This document shows, in pieces, positions 59,200 through 64,000 of a DNA stretch of 64,000 bases (position 1 is the stretch's first letter; the number at the start of each line of letters is the position of its first letter). Where the stretch lies: NCBI GenBank assembly GCA_004369045.1, contig ML213510.1, positions 383,979 through 447,978 of the forward strand, written 5' to 3'. The stretch comes from Heliocybe sulcata. Its lineage: Eukaryota > Basidiomycota > Agaricomycetes > Gloeophyllales > Gloeophyllaceae. The notes beneath the pieces are model-generated. The model saw only the letters and a program-made list of their open reading frames with translations. It ran no database searches and was not told the origin of the DNA. The position numbers and the translations under genes were made by a program.

Positions 59200-61158
59200 T
59201 CAGAAGTAGCGCGAGTAACGACTGGGGCTCGACGCGTCCGGGCTCTCGTACAGTAGAGCCCGTTCATTGCGCCCATACAGTCCTACTGGGCTATCACCCG
59301 CAGCCCCTAACCGCGAGAGCTCGTCATTGAGGATAGCAGACGGGTCATTGGGGTCGTAAATCCCTCCAATACCCAGTAGGCTGGAGCGGAAGGGACTGGG
59401 GAAGGGACTACGGAAGGGTGTCCGTCCAGTTGTATTCCCAGGGTTCGGGAACGCGAGGCGCTTCGGCGTGACAGGCAAGAATGGTAACCCGGAGTCACTG
59501 GAACGCCTCTCCAAGCTATCGAAGCGTTCCTGCAGAGGTGTATGAGCCCGGCCATCCGCCTCAGCAGCAGTCGCGTCCTCCGCCCTGTTGGATTCATGCA
59601 GAGGGTGTGGCGCAGGAGGATCGAGGTGTGTCTTGTAGTGGGATAGCAGTGAATTAAAGGACGGGCTCATGTTCAGCCCTTTATGGGAGATGGGGGTACG
59701 CACGGGCGACAGTTGCAAGAGGCCGGAGCTCTTATGCTTACGTGGCGGCGTGTGAGGCAGCTCCAAGAGACTGTCCATCCTGGGGAAAATAGGAGGGGGA
59801 GGTGGGCTCGAGGATCTGAGGGCAGTCTTGGCTTTGGCCTTGAGTGCGGACGCCCGCCTGGAAAGAGGAGACTCCGGTCTCGGAGGCTAATTGAAAAAGC
59901 AGGTTAATATGCTAGCAGCGCAGTTTATCCGACTGCAACTCACCAGTCTTTGAGAAGCTTTGCCCTTCCGATCGAATTCACGGAGAGTAATGCTGGGTCC
60001 AAGATCGCCAAAGACGTCGCCAGGACCATCATCAAGGCCGGGGAAGCTCGCTACGCTGGGAGCAGGACTGAGGCTTCTTCCGTCAATGTCAGCGTCTAAG
60101 ATCCTCGCTAAGACATTTGGCGATCCCTGGCCCTCGTCCTCAAGCGGCGGGCTCGAGCTGCTCGAGGTGTCGTTGTGCGGCACAAGATCCGGCACACCCG
60201 AGGACGCCGCCGACTCCGGAGGAGATACAGGTCGAGAGTCGAGTGAAAGACAAGATGATGAACGCGACAAGGCCGAAGAGCTCGCGGAGGACCTGGCAGC
60301 TGGGTGAGAAGGAATCTGTTTGTAGTAGTCGGGTAAAGGCGGGAAGTAGACCTCAGCAGACATATGCCGACCAGAGGGAGCGTATATGGGGTAGTATGGC
60401 TGGTGGTGATTATAAGAATGTCTCGAAAGCGGTAAAGGCGGGAACAACGGGTTCGTATGAGAGATAGGGACCAGCTCAGGATGAGAGGACGTCGTATACG
60501 AGCTCGAAGCACCCGCGTACTCCGGACCTGACTTCTTCGCGCGCTTGGCCTTCTTACCACCTGAGTCCTCAGCGCTGCGTTTCTTGCCCTTGGAACCGTC
60601 CATCATATTCTTACAGAACCGCTTGTCGAAGTTTCCATTCTTGAAGCATTCGAGGTCGTCATTCCAGATCGCCCAGAGGGTACGACCCTTCGGTTTACCA
60701 CCCATGGCGCCCTCGCCGCCGCGCGCATTGTCATCAAGCTCCTCCCGATTCACCTTGCGGAACACGGCCGTGGTGGACAGGACGTGTCGGATGGAGTTCA
60801 TCCATGTCTGTTCCCCGCCTCCGCGCTTGAAGTGTGGGTATACGATTGTAATATATTCGTAGATCTCTTGGAGGGTGAGGCGATGGTTAGGAGAGGCGAG
60901 TATGGCTTGGCCAATGAGGGCGGCGTAGGATTGCTGGGGTTTTGCAGAGCTATAAGGACCCGACGGTAGCTTGAATGGGAGATTCTCATATTCTGACTCT
61001 GCTGGAGGAGGCCCCATCGGACCAGGTGAGGAGACGGTGTTTATGATGCGGACAGGGGAACTAGAAGGTATGGAGGACCTGTCCGGTGAAGACTGGGCCA
61101 TCGCCGCGCGATAGTAATTGTTCTGTTTCGCTGGTGTGACTGGAGGAGCCTTTGGCAT
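59200..61158 (-). CDS. Forkhead transcription factor (Hcm1/Sep1-like)
   Basis: Two exons (59944-61158, 59200-59886) give 633 aa from MPKAPPVTPAKQNNYYRAAM. The forkhead domain (near residues 73-175) reads KPQQSYAALIGQAILASPNHRLTLQEIYEYITIVYPHF, then EQTWMNSIRHVLSTTAVFRKV and GRTLWAIW. In most forkheads the recognition helix is W-Q-N-S-I-R-H-N-L-S-L-N; here Asn after RH is Val and LSLN is LSTT, so DNA contacts differ. The rest is Ser/Pro-rich and disordered, with minimal Ser/Thr-Pro sites (TPISHKG, TPKRLAFPNPG) that cyclin-dependent kinases might use. Hcm1/Sep1 factors drive cell-cycle genes; the assignment to this subgroup is tentative. Confidence 0.85.
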
Positions 61159-61304
61159 GGGGAGCTATAATTCTGTCAGAAGTGGGAATGGACGACCTGG
61201 ATGAGTTCACGCACTGTATTGCCCCTGGAATAGAGTGACGGTGACGAGGCTCGAGATGAAGACGGTACTCCGAGCTAAAAGGGGTCAGGTGTCGTCTCGT
61301 ATTA

Positions 61305-61979
61305 TTAGGTGCGAATTCTGACCTCAGGCAGGCGCGGCGAGTAAGCCTCGTCATAGTATCTATAATAGCGTAAATGTGAAGGCGACACGTCGGTCGCTTC
61401 GGGCTGAGTACACGCGTCAGCATCTCTGCAATCGAGACTACATGAAGTGCAAGTTATTACCTGTAGCTGAGAGGAGGACGGACGCGGTTCGGGGCTTGGA
61501 ACGCGTGCCGGACCACCCCCGTGCATGAAAGTATCGAGGCTGATGGACCTTGGTGGAGACGGCGACGGCTGTTGCGCCCTCCGTCTCTCCTTTTCGCGCT
61601 TTAACTTCCGTCTCTCTCTGTTCTTCTTCTCAATAACCTGGTCCATACTCGGTCTGGCACGAAGGGCTGGCAGCGGTGGTTCGAGATACTCTGATTTCAC
61701 GGGTGCCGCCGGAGACGGCGACTGCGGGCGCGCAAACGACGCGTTGACTACGGATGTTGAGCGTGAACGCGACAAGGACCTCGAGGGAGGCCTTCCAGCT
61801 TCCCGACTCTCGCTCCGGTCTTGCGAGAAAGCGCGTAACGACGTCGACTTGTCTGAGGCAAGAAATTGCCTCATTTCCACAGTGTACCGTGTCAGGTCCT
61901 CCCTCGACATGCCGAGGGCACGCAAGATTTCATATACATCTGGTTCTTGCGCAGAGGGTGCAGTAGGAGGTTCCGCCAT
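61305..61979 (-). CDS. Ser/Arg/Pro-rich hypothetical protein
   Basis: From MAEPPTAPSAQEPDVYEILRALGMSREDLTRYTVEMRQFL at 61979 the frame runs for about 224 residues to PEVRIRT at 61305. The first 40 residues form a short helical module. After that the protein is rich in Ser, Arg and Pro (GRPPSRSLSRSRSTSVV, KKNRERRKLKREKERRRAQQPSPSPPRS) with a basic helix that could be a nuclear signal. A splice site near 61460 (gtaata..ttgcag) may shorten the C-terminus. No family recognised. An upstream ATG at 62042 adds 21 residues. It is divergent from AP-1 gamma. Confidence 0.65.
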   Translation of the reverse strand: MAEPPTAPSAQEPDVYEILRALGMSREDLTRYTVEMRQFLASDKSTSLRAFSQDRSESREAGRPPSRSLSRSRSTSVVNASFARPQSPSPAAPVKSEYLEPPLPALRARPSMDQVIEKKNRERRKLKREKERRRAQQPSPSPPRSISLDTFMHGGGPARVPSPEPRPSSSQLQVITCTSCSLDCRDADACTQPEATDVSPSHLRYYRYYDEAYSPRLPEVRIRT

Positions 61980-62186
61980 CTTAGGATAATAGAGGGGGAA
62001 ACTAGAGGGGATTGTGTAGTGGGTCTCGCAGGAGGGAGGCAAATATCAGACGCGAAATGGGCGGCGAGGCGCGAATCATGCCATTATGTAATATCCAAGA
62101 AAGGCAATTTATAGCCTCTCCGCGTCACGCCTCCTGCTGCGACCTTGGATCGAGCTCGACGTCGGCGACGCTGTGAACGGGATACA

Positions 62187-64000
62187 ATGCCTTATTACAA
62201 TTTGAAGGGTGAGTAGAGTATTGCTACTGAAAGAGCACTGCTCAAATTTTGGCATACTAGCCCTGATAAAGGCCATACGGGCGTGCAAAGTGAGGTTGTC
62301 AATATACCGGCACCGCTGCAGAATGTAACTTCTTGCGCTTAGACTGTCGCAGATGAACGGGCCTTAATCCAGCAAGAGTCTGCCGCTATCCGAGCCTCGT
62401 TCAGGGAAGAGGACACCTATGCAAGATATAATAATATCGCGAAACTCTTGTACATCCATATGCTCGGCAACCCCGCGCATTTCGGCCAGATCGAATGTCT
62501 GAAGCTCGTAGCAAGTCCTCGGTTTGCAGACAAGCGGCTGGGATACCTTGGGATTATGCTTTTGCTGGATGAGAACCAGGAGGTCCTTACGTTGGTCACA
62601 AACTCCTTGAAGAAGTGTGTGCCTATGCCGGTGGTTGTTCATCGAGCCTTACTGATACTCCACGTCCGGCGCAATAGTGATATGAACCACACGAACATGT
62701 ATGCTGTCGGTCTGGCCCTATGTACTTTTGCAAACATTGCTTCCGAGGAGATGTCACGCGACTTGGCGAATGAGATTGAGAAGTTGCTGGGGTCAAGTAA
62801 CACATACATCCGGAAGAAGGTGCGAGTCTTTCTCTCCGATACTTGGCAATCACCCAGAATGTCACTGGCTACAGGCCTCTCTATGTGCCCTCCGGGTGAT
62901 CAAGAAAGTCCCTGAGCTTACCGATCACTTCACGTCGAAGTGCAAGCATCTTCTAACTGATCGGAACCACGGAGTCCTGTTGACTGCCACAACACTTGTC
63001 ACAGAGATGTGTCAAACTGATCCGTCCTGTCTGCCAGAGTTCAGAGAAGTGAAATCTCATCCTCGCCATGATAACTACTAGGCTTAACGTCTTGATCTAG
63101 GCAGTACCCCTACTTGTACGACAACTGAAAGGACTGGTTACTACGGGCTATAGCGCAGAACACGATGTATCCGGAATCGCAGATCCATTTTTGCAGGCCA
63201 AGCTCCTCCGGTTGCTTCGCATCCTGGGCAGGGGTGACCAGCAAGCGAGCGAAACGATGAACGACATCCTCGCTCAGGTAATACCGCCAGCATTGCTCTG
63301 TCTATACGCAAACTAAGACCCGTTACCATGCAATAGGTGGCAACAAACACAGACGGAACCAAGAACGTCGGCAACTCAATCCTGTACGAGACCGTGCTGG
63401 CCGTCTTGGATATCGAGGCAGACAGCGGCCTGCGTGTCATGGCGATCAATATTTTGGGCAAGTTCCTCAGCAACCGAGATAACAACATCCGGTAAAGTGC
63501 AATCCACTATCGTCTACGGTTCTCTGGATTTTTCGCTCTACCCCCGGTTGTACCGTGCTCAATGTCGATCTTGAGCATTGCTTGACACGCGAGGAGCATA
63601 GCGACTGATCCAGTCACCCACTGAAAGTCAGCGTAATCCTAATCAATCTCTTAACATAGATATGTCGCCCTCAACACTCTTAACAAGGTAGTCTCGATGG
63701 ACACCAATGCCGTCCAACGACACCGGAACACTATCCTCGATTGCCTACGTGATGGCGACATCTCCATCCGGCGGCGCGCCCTCGAACTCTCTTACGCCCT
63801 CATCAACGAGCAGAACGTCCGCCTCATGGTCCGGGAGCTCCTCGCCTTCCTTGAGGTCGCGGATGACGAGTTCAAGCTCGGTATGACGACGCAGATTTGT
63901 TTGGCTGCGGAGCGCTTCGCGCCGAATAAGCGCTGGCATATAGACACGGTACTTCGGGTGTTGAAATTGGTACGCAGTCTCATACGAGCGCGGATGCAGA
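62187..64000 (+). CDS. APL4: AP-1 complex subunit gamma (gamma-adaptin), 5' part
   Basis: It starts MPYYNLK at 62187 and runs off the window end. Joined exons give the adaptin trunk: [125 protein letters not shown], and onward to [42 protein letters not shown]. This is the armadillo-like trunk of gamma-adaptin, which links clathrin to cargo at the trans-Golgi and endosomes. Introns are short. The hinge and ear domains lie outside the window. Confidence 0.93.

Overview
The window reads as nuclear DNA of a filamentous basidiomycete, most likely an Agaricomycete. Genes are dense and broken by many 45-65 nt introns with GT(GC)..ctnac..AG signals. The protein set fits this: a Zap1-type zinc regulator, DNA ligase IV, a Gin4/Cdr2-type kinase, a F-BAR/DEP/RhoGAP protein, an HNH_2 nuclease family and a one-exon F-box-like gene. 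Assignments rest on reading the translated sequence by eye; no search was run.

Layout. Positions 1-13.9 kb and 37.65-44.4 kb hold three copies of one repeat unit. Copy A (1-4372, +) is cut by the window start. Copy B (6903-13915) is inverted. Copy C (37650-44380, +) is the third. Each carries an unrecognised multi-exon gene ('gene 1') and an HNH_2-type nuclease gene. A and B face each other across an intact vacuolar M20 carboxypeptidase gene (4638-6703). Copy C ends in a short relic of the 5' end of that same peptidase gene, so the ancestral duplicated block was probably gene 1 + HNH + M20. Copy C also carries a 117-bp hAT-like MITE with a perfect 8-bp target duplication that A and B lack.

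Between and after these lie ordinary conserved genes. 14.1-28.4 kb: amidase (-), U2AF large subunit (-), FIS1 (+), M50B-like membrane peptidase (-), histone H2A (+), DUF1857/AtaL-like protein (+), RGD2-type RhoGAP (+). 28.5-37.5 kb: a hypothetical protein (-), a decayed mL44 mitochondrial ribosomal protein copy (-), COX23 (-), a coiled-coil protein (+), a second M20 carboxypeptidase (-), and a ZAP1-like regulator (+) divergent from it. 44.5-64 kb: F-box-like protein (-), a short cytidylyltransferase (-), a CCCH+RRM+RBR ubiquitin ligase (-), TMA16 (+), a NIM1-family kinase (-), DNA ligase IV (+), a forkhead factor (-), a Ser/Pro-rich protein (-), and AP-1 gamma adaptin (+, runs off the window end).

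Most genes sit in divergent pairs with 150-400 bp shared promoters (U2AF/FIS1, M50B/H2A, COX23/coiled-coil, M20/ZAP1, kinase/LIG4, Ser-Pro protein/AP-1). Functions range over splicing, mitochondrial fission and COX assembly, vacuolar proteolysis, zinc control, end joining and vesicle coats; no metabolic gene cluster is seen. The most unusual material is the gene 1-HNH-M20 repeat family.
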